Shown piece after piece: positions 1 through 8,399 of a stretch of DNA of 64,000 bases; position 1 is the stretch's first letter; each line of letters begins with the position of its first letter. The notes below the pieces were generated by a model. The model was not told where the DNA came from, did not search any database, and was given only the letters and a program-made list of their open reading frames with translations. A program made the translations under genes and the position numbers. The DNA is from Pseudoselenomonas ruminantium (lineage in GTDB: Bacteria > Bacillota > Negativicutes > Selenomonadales > Selenomonadaceae), in contig SVCA01000001.1 in the NCBI GenBank assembly GCA_015058625.1, forward strand, positions 124,001-188,000, written 5' to 3'.

Positions 1-180
1 CATAAAGGTCAGGTTCATAGCTACAACATCTTTTTCTACCAGCTAAAGAATCAAGTCTACGCCAAAATCCTCCCCCGCTTCGCGACACCGCCGCTCTATA
101 TCGGCTACGGCGTTCATGTGCGGCCCACCAATATAAAAGAAGCCACTCAGGAAATCCAGCGGCTTTACTTCCATAAATAA
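1..180 (+). CDS. C-terminal end of a DUF4931 / GalT-like protein (partial)
   Basis: An open frame enters from the left edge and ends at TAA 178-180, giving 59 residues without a start. The segment around YAKILPRFATPPLYIGYG resembles the C-terminus of DUF4931 proteins, relatives of galactose-1-phosphate uridylyltransferase and the HIT fold. This is family resemblance only; the catalytic part lies outside the window. The gene is convergent with prfC and they share the hairpin at 183-225. Confidence 0.45.
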   Translation, partial: HKGQVHSYNIFFYQLKNQVYAKILPRFATPPLYIGYGVHVRPTNIKEATQEIQRLYFHK

Positions 181-182
181 AG

Positions 183-228
183 AAGGTCATCTGACATGTC
201 AAAATTTGACATGTCAGATGACCTTTTC
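183..228. terminator. Bidirectional terminator built on the TTGACATGTCAA palindrome
   Basis: Arms 183-200 (AAGGTCATCTGACATGTC) and 208-225 are perfect reverse complements around a short A/T loop, followed by TTTTCTT on the plus strand. It lies between two convergent genes. Its core is the dispersed TTGAC-NN-GTCAA palindrome seen many times in this window. Confidence 0.8.
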
Positions 229-1854
229 TTATGCTTCTTTTTTATCGAAGGGTACGTGATTGAGGATGAGGTCCGGATTGTTGTCCGTAATCCAGCCCAA
301 AGCCCATTCGTTGTTGACGAGCAGCACCGGGTTATTGTGGCGGTCGTAAACGAACATACCACGGTCAGCGCCTTTGAGTTCTGCCGGCGTTACTTCATGA
401 CCATCTTCAAAGGCCATCCAGCGCGCCACCTCATAAGGCTGCATGTTCATTTCGATATCCACGTTATACTCGTTCTTGAGACGGTATTCGAGCACTTCAA
501 ACTGCAGCGTGCCAACCGTGCCGACAATGTAGGATTCCGTACCAGCACCAGCCTGCTGGAACAGCTGAATCGCACCTTCCTGCGTCAACTGCTCAATGCC
601 CTTGACGAACTGCTTGCGCTTCATGGTGTCCTTGGCCTGTACGCGGGCAAATTTTTCTGGCGGGAATACCGGGAAATCGGCATATTTGAACTTATGGCTG
701 GCATCGCAAACCGTATCGCCGATACCGAACACGCCCGGGTCAAAAAGACCGACGATATCGCCGGGATAAGCCGTGTCGATAATCTGTCTGTCCTGAGCCA
801 GGAACTGCTGGGGCTGGGCAAGTTTCAGCATCTTGCCCGTGCGTTCATGCCAGACTTCCATATTGCGCTCGAATTTGCCGGAGCAAATGCGGATAAAGGC
901 CAGACGGTCACGGTGCGCCGGGTTCATGTTTGCCTGAATCTTGAATACAAAGCCCGAGAACTTTTCATCGTTGGCGGCAATCAGACCTTCCGAGGACTTG
1001 CGTGGCTGCGGCGTCGGCGCCATTTCAATATAACCTTCCAAGAAGTCCTGCACACCGAAGTTGGTCATAGCCGAGCCAAAGAACATCGGTGTCAGTTCAC
1101 CAGCATTGACCTTTTCCATGTCAAATTCTTCACCGGCTTCGCTCAAGAGTTCCAAGTCTTCCTGCAATGCTTCCCAAACATCTTCACCTACACGTTCGAT
1201 AACCTGCGGGTCATCCGGCTCAAATACATCGGCTACGCGGGCTTCCTGACCATGGGTGGTATCGGCGGCAAAGAGCAATACCTTGTCGTTGCGACGGTCA
1301 TACACGCCCATATACTGACCATCCTGACCAATCGGCCAATTCATGGGATAGGAGCGAATGCCCAACACGTTTTCGATTTCGTCCATCAGGTCAATCGGCG
1401 CCTTGCCGAAATGGTCAAGCTTGTTGACGAAAGTAAAGATAGGAATACCACGCTGTTTGCAGACCTTAAAGAGCTTCTTCGTCTGCGCCTCGACGCCCTT
1501 GGCCACGTCGATAACCATGACAGCGCTGTCCACGGCCATCAAGGTGCGGTAGGTGTCTTCACTAAAGTCCTGATGGCCCGGCGTATCGAGAATGTTGATA
1601 CGACAGCCATCATAGTCAAACTGCAATACGGACGAAGTTACAGAGATACCGCGCTGTTTTTCGATTTCCATCCAGTCGGACACCGCATGACGCTGCGTCT
1701 TGCGGGATTTGATGGAACCGGCCAAATGAATGGCACCACCGTAGAGCAAAAGTTTTTCCGTCAACGTCGTCTTACCAGCATCCGGGTGTGAGATGATGGC
1801 AAAGGTACGACGCTTTTCAATTTCTTTATCAAGTTCTGCGCTTAAAGCTGACAA
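229..1854 (-). CDS. prfC: Peptide chain release factor 3 (RF3)
   Basis: A translational GTPase that removes RF1/RF2 from the ribosome after termination. About 541 residues, the usual RF3 length. Visible motifs are the P-loop SHPDAGKTT, switch II DTPGHQDF and NKLD for guanine recognition. The frame is open further upstream, but the best ribosome site, GGAGG at about 1862-1866, sits 7 nt before a TTG at 1854-1852 (reading MSALSAELDKEI). I therefore prefer the TTG start over an ATG 7 codons upstream, at 1875. Monocistronic; it ends at the shared terminator. Confidence 0.95.
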   Translation of the reverse strand: MSALSAELDKEIEKRRTFAIISHPDAGKTTLTEKLLLYGGAIHLAGSIKSRKTQRHAVSDWMEIEKQRGISVTSSVLQFDYDGCRINILDTPGHQDFSEDTYRTLMAVDSAVMVIDVAKGVEAQTKKLFKVCKQRGIPIFTFVNKLDHFGKAPIDLMDEIENVLGIRSYPMNWPIGQDGQYMGVYDRRNDKVLLFAADTTHGQEARVADVFEPDDPQVIERVGEDVWEALQEDLELLSEAGEEFDMEKVNAGELTPMFFGSAMTNFGVQDFLEGYIEMAPTPQPRKSSEGLIAANDEKFSGFVFKIQANMNPAHRDRLAFIRICSGKFERNMEVWHERTGKMLKLAQPQQFLAQDRQIIDTAYPGDIVGLFDPGVFGIGDTVCDASHKFKYADFPVFPPEKFARVQAKDTMKRKQFVKGIEQLTQEGAIQLFQQAGAGTESYIVGTVGTLQFEVLEYRLKNEYNVDIEMNMQPYEVARWMAFEDGHEVTPAELKGADRGMFVYDRHNNPVLLVNNEWALGWITDNNPDLILNHVPFDKKEA

Positions 1855-2072
1855 AATAAATCCTCCAGTTGTCATATAATGTTGAATCGAACTCACATGA
1901 CATCCATTTTACCATAAAATAAGAAGGGAATACAAGAAAATTGGCACGGGACTTTGCCCGCATCAACTTTTACCCTATATGTATTTCTGTCCCATCCTTG
2001 AATGACTGGCTCATGTTATTCAAGACAACTTTTAGGCTTGAGGATGGCCTAAAAATCCGCAGAGGATATGCC

Positions 2073-2490
2073 TCATTTCATTTTCAAATCCAGCAATACC
2101 TTATCGGTTTCCCACGGCGATATGACGGTATAGCCGATACCTGCTCCATCCAGAACAGCCTTAATTTCATCATCCTTTACCTTGGCCCGTTCCAGATTGG
2201 TTTCCTTACGCCCATCAATGCTGATGAATTCATCATTGCGCCGCAGGAGGTATTCCACATTGTCAAACTTGGCATGCTCATGCATGACCAGCTGGTCAAA
2301 GAGTTCATCCGGCGTATTGTTGTAGATGATGTTCAAAGGCAGCGGCGAATCACAGACCGCATACTCCACGCCGTAGCGTTCCAACGTCTTGAGCCGGTGC
2401 ACCTGCTCGGCAAAGAGATACAGCTGGTCCTGCACGATGTCCGTAGCGTTCTGATACCAAAGCCACTTGGCATATTCGCCGACCAATAAT
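2073..2490 (-). pseudogene. N-terminally truncated AAA-type nucleotide kinase/ATPase
   Basis: The frame reads VGEYAKWLWYQ, then CDSPLPLNIIYN. This matches the middle and C-terminal part of small phage/bacterial AAA nucleotide kinases, whose intact members begin with a P-loop about 30-40 residues before the VGEYAKW motif. Upstream of 2490 the frame gives no P-loop, and a hairpin (2529-2570) follows instead. I read it as a decayed gene missing its ATP-binding N-terminus. A near-identical 24-nt piece (encoding NIIYNNTP) occurs near 52.67 kb. Confidence 0.6.
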
Positions 2491-2528
2491 GATATTATAC
2501 ATCACCGCCGAGCTATTCTCTAGCATTG

Positions 2529-2570
2529 AAAAAATCAGCACCATGTTCGAATCCATGATGCTGATTTTTT
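2529..2570. terminator. Hairpin terminator
   Basis: Arms AAAAAATCAGCA (2529-2540) and TGCTGATTTTTT (2559-2570) pair perfectly, with CATG/CATG pairing inside. T-runs on both strands make it a likely bidirectional terminator. Confidence 0.7.
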
Positions 2571-2614
2571 CATTTAGAACGATTCATTCCCAACTGAAAA
2601 TATAGTTACAGACA

Positions 2615-2770
2615 GCAAAAGAACCGGTATCACTCCACTGACTCCGGTTCTCGCTAAAAAGATGTAAGGAAATGGGATACTGGAAACTGGGATATGTTTC
2701 CAGAGAAGAGACCGATAGGTTTTTCCGATGTAAACCGGTGGGATATCCGGCTACTTGCCTATCGACACTT
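2615..2770 (-). ncRNA. Candidate small structured RNA with its own promoter and terminator
   Basis: No convincing protein fits this stretch. Read on the minus strand, it begins after an extended -10-like TGTTACACT (about 2781-2773) and can form three stems in order: GATAGG/CCTATC (2763-2758 with 2719-2714), CTGGAAAC/GTTTCCAG (2703-2696 with 2687-2680), and GAACCGG/CCGGTTC (2650-2644 with 2627-2621) followed by TTTT, a typical terminator. The motif ATCCCA recurs three times in loops or joints. I do not recognise a known RNA family. It is divergent from hypF. Confidence 0.5.
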
Positions 2771-2943
2771 ATAGTGTAACACATCTATTAAAAAAAATAC
2801 ACCCCCTGACGCAAAAAATTTTTATTTTTATCAATTTTTCAGTCTATTACAAATTTAATCCAATCTTATATCACCATATTTGCATGGCGCAATCCCCTTA
2901 ATATATAATAGAAAGTGATTTCAAAGGAAGGCGAGTGACAACC

Positions 2944-5217
2944 ATGGCACTTTATCAAAGCAAAATCTTCGGCATCGTACAGGGTGTGGGCTTCCGTCCC
3001 TTTGTGGCGCGATTGGCCGCCCGTTTTCATATCTGCGGCAGTGTCTGCAACAAGGGGCCTTACGTGGAGGTCTTCGCCCAAGGAAGTGAAGCAGCGGTTG
3101 ACCAATTTCTCACCGCCATCGAGCAGGAACCGCCCGAGCGGGCCTCCATCCTGAAGCTGACCCGTCAAAAACTTGACCAAGCTGAAACCTACGCCGACTT
3201 CCAGATTATTGAAAGCGCCAAGGAGCGAGGTTCCATCTTCGTGTCCCCGGATATTGCCACCTGCGATAAATGCAAAGCGGAACTCTTTGACCCGCAGGAT
3301 AAACGCTATCTTCATCCCTTCATCAACTGCACCGCCTGCGGCCCCCGCCTCACCATTTTAGACTCCATGCCCTATGACCGCGAGCGCACGAGCATGGGGG
3401 AATTTCCCATGTGCCCCAGCTGTCAGGCCGAATACGACAGCCCGACTACCCGCCGCTATGATGCCCAGCCCGTTTGCTGCAACAACTGCGGCCCGGAAGT
3501 CTATCTTATCGGCGAAGAAGATGTGCGGGGGGCTGCCGCCATCACCCGCACCCGTCAAACCATTATCGCGGGCGGAATTGTGGCCATCAAGGGCATTGGC
3601 GGCTTTCATCTCTGCTGTGATGCCACCAACGATAACGCCGTCCGCCGCCTGCGAAAGTTAAAGCACCGTCCAGTCAAGCCCTTCGCCATCATGGCCCGGG
3701 ATATGACGGCGGTAGAGCGTGAATGTCAGGTAGAAGACGGCCAGCAGGAAATGCTCACAGGCCATCAAAAGCCCATTCTCCTCTTAAAGCGAAAATTGAC
3801 CGGTCAAATTGTGGACAGCGTAGCTCCCGGCAATCCAAAAATCGGTATGATGCTGCCCTATGCGCCGTTGCATATGCTGCTCTTTGATTATCCTGACGGA
3901 CTCACCATGCCCGATACCCTTATCATGACCAGCGGCAATCCGGCAGGAGCGCCCATCTGCCGGGATGACGACGGAGCCGTCGCTGCCCTTAGCGGCTTCT
4001 GTGATTTAATGCTGTCTCATAACCGCAAGATTCGCATTCGCGCTGACGATACGGTAATGGACTGGCTTGCTGGCAAGCCCTACATGATTCGCCGCAGCCG
4101 CGGCTTTGCCCCCCTGCCCTTTATGCTGAAAAACGCTTGGCAAGGCGCTGTGCTGGGCATTGGCGGCGAGCTCAAGAACACCTTCTGCGTAGGCAGTAAC
4201 AACATCTTCTATCCTTCGCCCTACGTGGGGGATATGAGCGATTTGCGCACCATGCAGGCTTTGCGGGAAACCATCCAGCGGCTGACGGAACTTCTGGAGT
4301 GCGCCCCCAAAATTGTAGCCTGCGATATGCACCCACGCTATAACACCGTCACCATTGCCAAAGAGCTTGGCCTGCCCCTGTTCCCGGTTCAGCATCACTA
4401 CGCACATATTCTCTCCTGCATGGCAGAAAACGACTACGATGCCCCCGTCATCGGCGTGTCCTTCGATGGCACTGGCTACGGCACCGACGGAACCATCTGG
4501 GGCGGAGAAATTCTGCAGGCTGATTTTCAGGGCTTTCAACGGCTCGCTTCCATTACCCCTTTCCGTCAGGCCGGCGGCGACAAAGCCAGCCGGGAAGGCT
4601 GGCGCATTGCCGTGTCTTTGCTTTACGATTTGACCGGCGACAAGGAAGAAACGCGCAAACATGCTAAGGCGTTAAATCTTTGCAGTGAAGCTGACCTGGA
4701 GGCCATGTTCTTCATGCTCGATAACAACATCAACACCATCAAGAGCACCAGCGCCGGACGCCTCTTTGATGCTGTCAGCGCCATCTTGGGAATTCGCACA
4801 AGCTCCACCTTCGAAGGAGAAGCCAGCATGTATTTGGAATTTGCAGCCCGCAAATGGCAGGACGAACACAAAGATGAGCTGCCTGTTCCTGCTGAAATGA
4901 ACACCGACCGACTCTTTGCCTATCTGCTGGAGCAGCGATTAAAAGGTGAGGACTCTGGCAAACTGGCCTATCTCTTCCATGCAGGCCTTGCCCGCTTCAT
5001 CACGGACGCCTGCCTGCGTGCCCATAAAGACACGGGCTTAAATGTTGCAGCTCTGTCCGGCGGCGTTTTCCAAAACCTGCTGCTGACGGAACTTGTCACG
5101 ACCTTCCTGCAGGAAGATGGCTTCACGGTCCTGCGCCACAGCCTGCTCCCCCCTAATGACGGCGGCATTTGCCTGGGCCAGGCTGTGGCTGCTATGTATC
5201 ATTTGAATTCTGACTAA
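2944..5217 (+). CDS. hypF: Carbamoyltransferase HypF ([NiFe]-hydrogenase maturation)
   Basis: HypF makes the cyano ligand precursor for [NiFe] hydrogenases from carbamoyl phosphate and hands it to HypE. About 757 residues with the full domain order: N-terminal acylphosphatase-like domain (QGVGFRPF, residues about 10-20), two zinc-finger segments (CDKC with CTAC; CPSC with CCNNC, about 105-180), a YrdC-like domain, and a C-terminal Kae1-like domain (HHYAHI, SGGVFQN). GTG 2935 and ATG 2944 are both possible; ATG has the better spacing to AAGGCGAG. A -10 TATAAT-like box lies near 2902. No other hyp gene is adjacent. Confidence 0.93.
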   Translation: MALYQSKIFGIVQGVGFRPFVARLAARFHICGSVCNKGPYVEVFAQGSEAAVDQFLTAIEQEPPERASILKLTRQKLDQAETYADFQIIESAKERGSIFVSPDIATCDKCKAELFDPQDKRYLHPFINCTACGPRLTILDSMPYDRERTSMGEFPMCPSCQAEYDSPTTRRYDAQPVCCNNCGPEVYLIGEEDVRGAAAITRTRQTIIAGGIVAIKGIGGFHLCCDATNDNAVRRLRKLKHRPVKPFAIMARDMTAVERECQVEDGQQEMLTGHQKPILLLKRKLTGQIVDSVAPGNPKIGMMLPYAPLHMLLFDYPDGLTMPDTLIMTSGNPAGAPICRDDDGAVAALSGFCDLMLSHNRKIRIRADDTVMDWLAGKPYMIRRSRGFAPLPFMLKNAWQGAVLGIGGELKNTFCVGSNNIFYPSPYVGDMSDLRTMQALRETIQRLTELLECAPKIVACDMHPRYNTVTIAKELGLPLFPVQHHYAHILSCMAENDYDAPVIGVSFDGTGYGTDGTIWGGEILQADFQGFQRLASITPFRQAGGDKASREGWRIAVSLLYDLTGDKEETRKHAKALNLCSEADLEAMFFMLDNNINTIKSTSAGRLFDAVSAILGIRTSSTFEGEASMYLEFAARKWQDEHKDELPVPAEMNTDRLFAYLLEQRLKGEDSGKLAYLFHAGLARFITDACLRAHKDTGLNVAALSGGVFQNLLLTELVTTFLQEDGFTVLRHSLLPPNDGGICLGQAVAAMYHLNSD

Positions 5218-5221
5218 AATC

Positions 5222-5273
5222 CTTAAGTATACTTAAGAAAACATTTGTCCACGAACATTTTTCATGCTATAAT
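5222..5273 (+). promoter_or_regulatory. Strong promoter with adjoining perfect palindrome
   Basis: -35 TTGTCC (5245-5250), 17-nt spacer, extended -10 TGCTATAAT (TATAAT at 5268-5273). Immediately upstream is the perfect 16-bp palindrome CTTAAGTATACTTAAG (5222-5237), placed where an activator or repressor could bind. It drives the small gene at 5321. Confidence 0.7.
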
Positions 5274-5320
5274 CGAATTAGAGATACTATCCTGCCTGCA
5301 CTTGCAAGGGAGGGATTGTT

Positions 5321-5599
5321 ATGAGCGGTACGAGTGGTATCGGCAGTTTTGCCTATCGCTGGAACCTTGTTGCCTCCGGCATCGCTTCGGTAGATGCCAC
5401 GGCGAGAACCTCGAACTCATTTCACCAGAGCTCTGATAAAAACGAAACCTCCGCGACTCGTGGTACTGTGGAAAGTGCTACGATTACCAAGAGGCTGTCC
5501 GACGGAGCCATGATTATTTTACGTTATGATAAACGCGCCGAGGTTTCGGCCTATTCTGCAGAAAATAGTACGGGCAATAACGTAAATATGACTGCTTGA
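5321..5599 (+). CDS. Small orphan protein, 92 residues, function unknown
   Basis: ATG 5321 follows AGGGAGGG at a suitable distance and a consensus-like promoter lies 50 nt upstream, so expression is credible. The product is rich in Ser, Thr and Ala, with no signal peptide, membrane segment or cysteine. I do not recognise a family. A short second open stretch (about 5605-5685, without a start codon) follows before the terminator, so the transcript may hold more than this ORF. Confidence 0.55.
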   Translation: MSGTSGIGSFAYRWNLVASGIASVDATARTSNSFHQSSDKNETSATRGTVESATITKRLSDGAMIILRYDKRAEVSAYSAENSTGNNVNMTA

Positions 5600-5666
5600 T
5601 TAACGGTTTATATTCAAGGATGGAATAAGCAGGCAGGAGTATCTCGACGAACTGTACAGCAAGCGT

Positions 5667-5696
5667 AAAAAAACCGGCTGAATGCCGGTTTTTTAT
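5667..5696 (+). terminator. Intrinsic terminator
   Basis: AACCGGC-TGAAT-GCCGGTT followed by TTTTTTATTT. It separates the small gene from the ttcA-type gene. Confidence 0.85.
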
Positions 5697-5728
5697 TTGT
5701 TATATTCGATAATGCAAAGGAGCATGTT

Positions 5729-6526
5729 ATGAATCTCAATATGCCACAACTTTACTACAGCAAGCTGATGCGGGCTGTGGTGGAATTCGATATGATTGCC
5801 GACGGTGACCACATTCTGCTGGGCATTTCCGGCGGCAAGGACAGCATCTTCCTCGCTTACGCCATGGCTATTCTGAAGCAGCGGCTGCACAAGGATTTCA
5901 AGCTGTCCGCCCTCACCATCAATCCCCAGTTCAAGGACGAGCAGGGCCGCCCTGCCCTCTTTGATATCGAGCGGGCCAGGGATTTCATGGCGAAGCTCAA
6001 CATTCCCTATGAAATCATCGATGTAGACATTGCGGACACCATTGAAACCTGCCCGGATAAAAATCCCTGCTTTACCTGCGCCTTCTTCCGCCGGGGGGCT
6101 GTGAACCGTTATGCCAAAGAGCACGGCGTCAACAAGGTCGCCTATGCCCATCACCATGATGATGCTGTGGAAACCTTCCTGATGAGTCTGCTCTATTCCG
6201 GTCAGCTCCATACCTTTACCCCGGTCACCTATCTGGACCGCATGGATTTGACGGTTATCCGCCCCTTGGTTTACTTCCGGGAAAAAGAACTTATCGAAGC
6301 CATCAACATCCATGGTTTTGACCCGGTCAAAAGCCCCTGCCCCCATGACGGCAATACCTGCCGCCAAGAGGTCAAGGAACTCATTGCCAAATTGGAGCCC
6401 CAGATTCCCGATGTCTACGACCACTTAGGCGCCGCCATGCGTCAGGGGGCCCTTGGTGAACTCTGGCCCGCCGCCAAGAGCCGAGAGGAAATGCGGAAGA
6501 CATACTTTGCTTATAAGAATAAGTGA
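5729..6526 (+). CDS. TtcA-type tRNA 2-thiocytidine synthetase
   Basis: A PP-loop ATP pyrophosphatase that activates a tRNA cytidine for sulfur insertion. 265 residues. The ATP motif SGGKDS is at residues about 35-40. The CFTC pair (NPCFTCAFF) and a third cysteine region (SPCPHDGNTC) match the cysteines that hold an Fe-S cluster in TtcA. A good ribosome site AAAGGAG precedes ATG 5729. It could be another TtcA/TilS-superfamily thiolase with a different tRNA target. Confidence 0.8.
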   Translation: MNLNMPQLYYSKLMRAVVEFDMIADGDHILLGISGGKDSIFLAYAMAILKQRLHKDFKLSALTINPQFKDEQGRPALFDIERARDFMAKLNIPYEIIDVDIADTIETCPDKNPCFTCAFFRRGAVNRYAKEHGVNKVAYAHHHDDAVETFLMSLLYSGQLHTFTPVTYLDRMDLTVIRPLVYFREKELIEAINIHGFDPVKSPCPHDGNTCRQEVKELIAKLEPQIPDVYDHLGAAMRQGALGELWPAAKSREEMRKTYFAYKNK

Positions 6527-6578
6527 AGATAACAGCACTTGTAAAATTGCAGTTTGCCAGTTCGTACTAAAATTTTTT

Positions 6579-6800
6579 GTTACAGCTCAGTTTGGGCGGA
6601 GGTGGTAATACTTTTCGCCGTTGCACTGAATGACCCACAAGTAAATGTATAGACTTTTTAGTTACCTGCGCCGGGCGAGACCGGCGGCGCGTATGTTCAG
6701 CCCAGTGTTTAGTCTATGCCGTTTGTGGGCCAGTCCTCACTGCGTTCGGACAGTCGTTCCACGGCGAAAAGCATCACCACCTCCGCCCTAAGTTGCGTCT
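6579..6800 (+). repeat. Long structured palindromic repeat, copy A
   Basis: A non-coding element closed by GGGCGGAGGTGGT (6594-6606) and its exact complement (6776-6788), with a second stem layer TTTTCGCCGT/ACGGCGAAAA and inner hairpins GCGCCG/CGGCGC and GTCC/GGAC. It shares the inner segments AGTTACCTGCGCCGGGC and CAGTCG with copy C at the right edge, in the same orientation, while the outer stems differ in sequence but keep pairing. No gene is present. Confidence 0.75.
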
Positions 6801-6833
6801 GCATAAAACGAATTTTTTCTCGGTGATAAGCAG

Positions 6834-7130
6834 CAAGTACATCGATGTTCTTGTTACGGGAGCAACGAGTTCGTGGCAATAGTATAGGCCGTAACTTGGG
6901 TCGGACGGGGGAGTGATTTTTCTGTAGGGAGCGACTGCCTGAACGAAGTGAAGGCCGACCCCATGTAGTCCCCTGCTAAGCAAATACGCTGAAAGGAGCG
7001 CCGTTGGCCTGCCCGGCGCGAGTAACTGGACAGCTCTACTTTGCGAAGGGGTCGTTTAGCGGAAAACAGAAAAATTACTCCCCCGTCTGGCCCCAAACTA
7101 AGCATGAACAAGATACCTTTATCACGAACT
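6834..7130 (-). repeat. Long structured palindromic repeat, copy B
   Basis: The reverse complement of this block matches copy C (63672-63964) almost throughout, from the GTGATAAAGGTATC edge to the near-palindrome CAAGTACATCGATGTTCTTG edge (about 6834-6853). The outer arms (GGGGGAGTGATTTTTCTGT and its partner about 190 nt away) pair, and inner GCGCCG/CGGCGC and GCCT/AGGC stems are kept. It lies back to back with copy A between the ttcA-type gene and the TPR gene; the 6527-7162 interval has no other content. Confidence 0.8.
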
Positions 7131-7162
7131 CCCCAACAAACCGTAATTAATCTATCACAGGC

Positions 7163-8005
7163 TTATTTTATAGCCTTGTTGATGCCGTCCAGCAGTTCCT
7201 TGAGCTCCTTGCTCTCCGTAAGCTTATAGGCAATGTCCAGGAAATACTGGGCGTGTTCGTATTTCTTGTTGGCCAGCATGGTCTTGCCGTACTGCATGGC
7301 GGTCTCGATGATTTTGCTGTCCGGGCCAATGGGAAAGCCGTACTTTTCCCCGTAGGAGCGCAGGGCTCCGATGGAGGGCCGCTGGGCCTGACCTTCCGTT
7401 TCATCATGGATGTACTTGAGCTCCAGTTCTGCCTGATAGCGGCCTTCTGCATCGGCAAAACTCATGCTGAGCAGATAACAGCCTACGGCTTCATCCCACA
7501 TCTGCTTTTCCACGAAGTAATAGCCTAAGTTGCGGTAGCAATGGGCGATTTCCCGGCGCTTGTAGGCGATGGGGAAAATAGCAATGGTCAGTTCCTTGAG
7601 CTTTTCCCAATCCTTTTTTTGCTTAAAAACCTCCGCATGTTCAAAGGCAATGTCGGCACTCATGGGGTTCCAGTCCATGGCGATAGCCAATGCCTCCTGC
7701 GCTTCGTTTAGCTTGCCCTGCTCTAACAGCAACGAGCCATACATGGCGTATAAGCGGTTCAGCGGTTCTTCGATATCGGACACGGGATGGATTTCCGGAT
7801 GCTGGCTCTGGAACATCACCATTTCCATCAGCGTATTGAAGTCATAGTAATCGGCACGGCCGTCATTGTAGAGATTCAACGCCTCCACCGCTTCAATCTG
7901 CTGGTGCAGGATATCCACCGCCGCTTCCACATCTTTTTCCCCTGCCAGACTCAACGCCTGACTCAGGGCATCCTCTATTTTTTTCTTTAAGGCATTTGCC
8001 TGCAT
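7163..8005 (-). CDS. TPR-like repeat protein, function unknown
   Basis: 280 residues, soluble, mostly helical. Alternating segments such as YAMYGSLLLEQGKLNEAQEA, IAFEHAEVFKQKKDWEKL and CYRNLGYYFVEKQMWDEAVG look like tetratricopeptide repeats, a protein-binding scaffold. No signal peptide. AAAGGAG precedes the ATG. It is the last gene of the minus-strand run and follows a terminator at 8028-8058, so it may have its own promoter. Confidence 0.65.
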   Translation of the reverse strand: MQANALKKKIEDALSQALSLAGEKDVEAAVDILHQQIEAVEALNLYNDGRADYYDFNTLMEMVMFQSQHPEIHPVSDIEEPLNRLYAMYGSLLLEQGKLNEAQEALAIAMDWNPMSADIAFEHAEVFKQKKDWEKLKELTIAIFPIAYKRREIAHCYRNLGYYFVEKQMWDEAVGCYLLSMSFADAEGRYQAELELKYIHDETEGQAQRPSIGALRSYGEKYGFPIGPDSKIIETAMQYGKTMLANKKYEHAQYFLDIAYKLTESKELKELLDGINKAIK

Positions 8006-8027
8006 ACTTTCTTCTCCTTTGCATTAT

Positions 8028-8058
8028 AAAAGCCCCCACGGATTCTGGGGGCTTTTTT
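8028..8058 (-). terminator. Intrinsic terminator
   Basis: AGCCCCCA (8031-8038) pairs with TGGGGGCT (8046-8053), with a T-run on the minus strand. It closes the transcript containing the 8062-8382 gene. Confidence 0.75.
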
Positions 8059-8061
8059 CCA

Positions 8062-8382
8062 TCATTTTTGCCGCTTCTTCTCCCGCTCCAGACGACGCTC
8101 ATGCAGGTCTGCACATTTTTCCACAATGAGGCGCACCACCCAGGAAGGGGGTCTGGAGGCATCTTTATGGAACCACATCTCCACGGTGCGGCTGGGCGCG
8201 CCCAGGATTTTCTCGCAGTCCCGCGGGGTTATCCCCCAGAGGTCGCGCATCATCTTCATTGGCTCATCGGCACAGGCTATACGGTCCAGTTCCGCCGCTT
8301 TTTTCAGTTCTTCCACATCTACGTTAAAACCAGTCTTGCGCTGGAACCAGTTGGGAATATCTTCACGGGTAACCTTAGGCAT
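8062..8382 (-). CDS. Small HTH-like protein, function unknown
   Basis: 106 residues. The middle (DLWGITPRDCEKILGAPSRT) has the spacing of a helix-turn-helix, followed by a basic C-terminal tail (HERRLEREKKRQK). AAAGGAGG precedes the ATG. It lies 17 nt after coaBC and is probably cotranscribed. DNA binding is inferred only from shape and charge. Confidence 0.5.
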   Translation of the reverse strand: MPKVTREDIPNWFQRKTGFNVDVEELKKAAELDRIACADEPMKMMRDLWGITPRDCEKILGAPSRTVEMWFHKDASRPPSWVVRLIVEKCADLHERRLEREKKRQK

Positions 8383-8399
8383 AGCGCGCCTCCTTTGCT

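Noticed and set aside
196-1791. 531-codon open frame on the plus strand
   Set aside because: Exact antisense shadow of prfC; no ribosome site and no family pattern, whereas prfC has all GTPase motifs.
2030-2055. Small hairpin TTTTAGGC/GCCTAAAA after the kinase remnant
   Set aside because: No T-run on either strand to make a terminator; short enough to be chance.
5605-5685. Open stretch ending ISRQEYLDELYSKRKKTG
   Set aside because: Looks protein-like but has no ATG, GTG or TTG start with a ribosome site and begins right after a stop; possibly a gene scrap, not listed as a gene.
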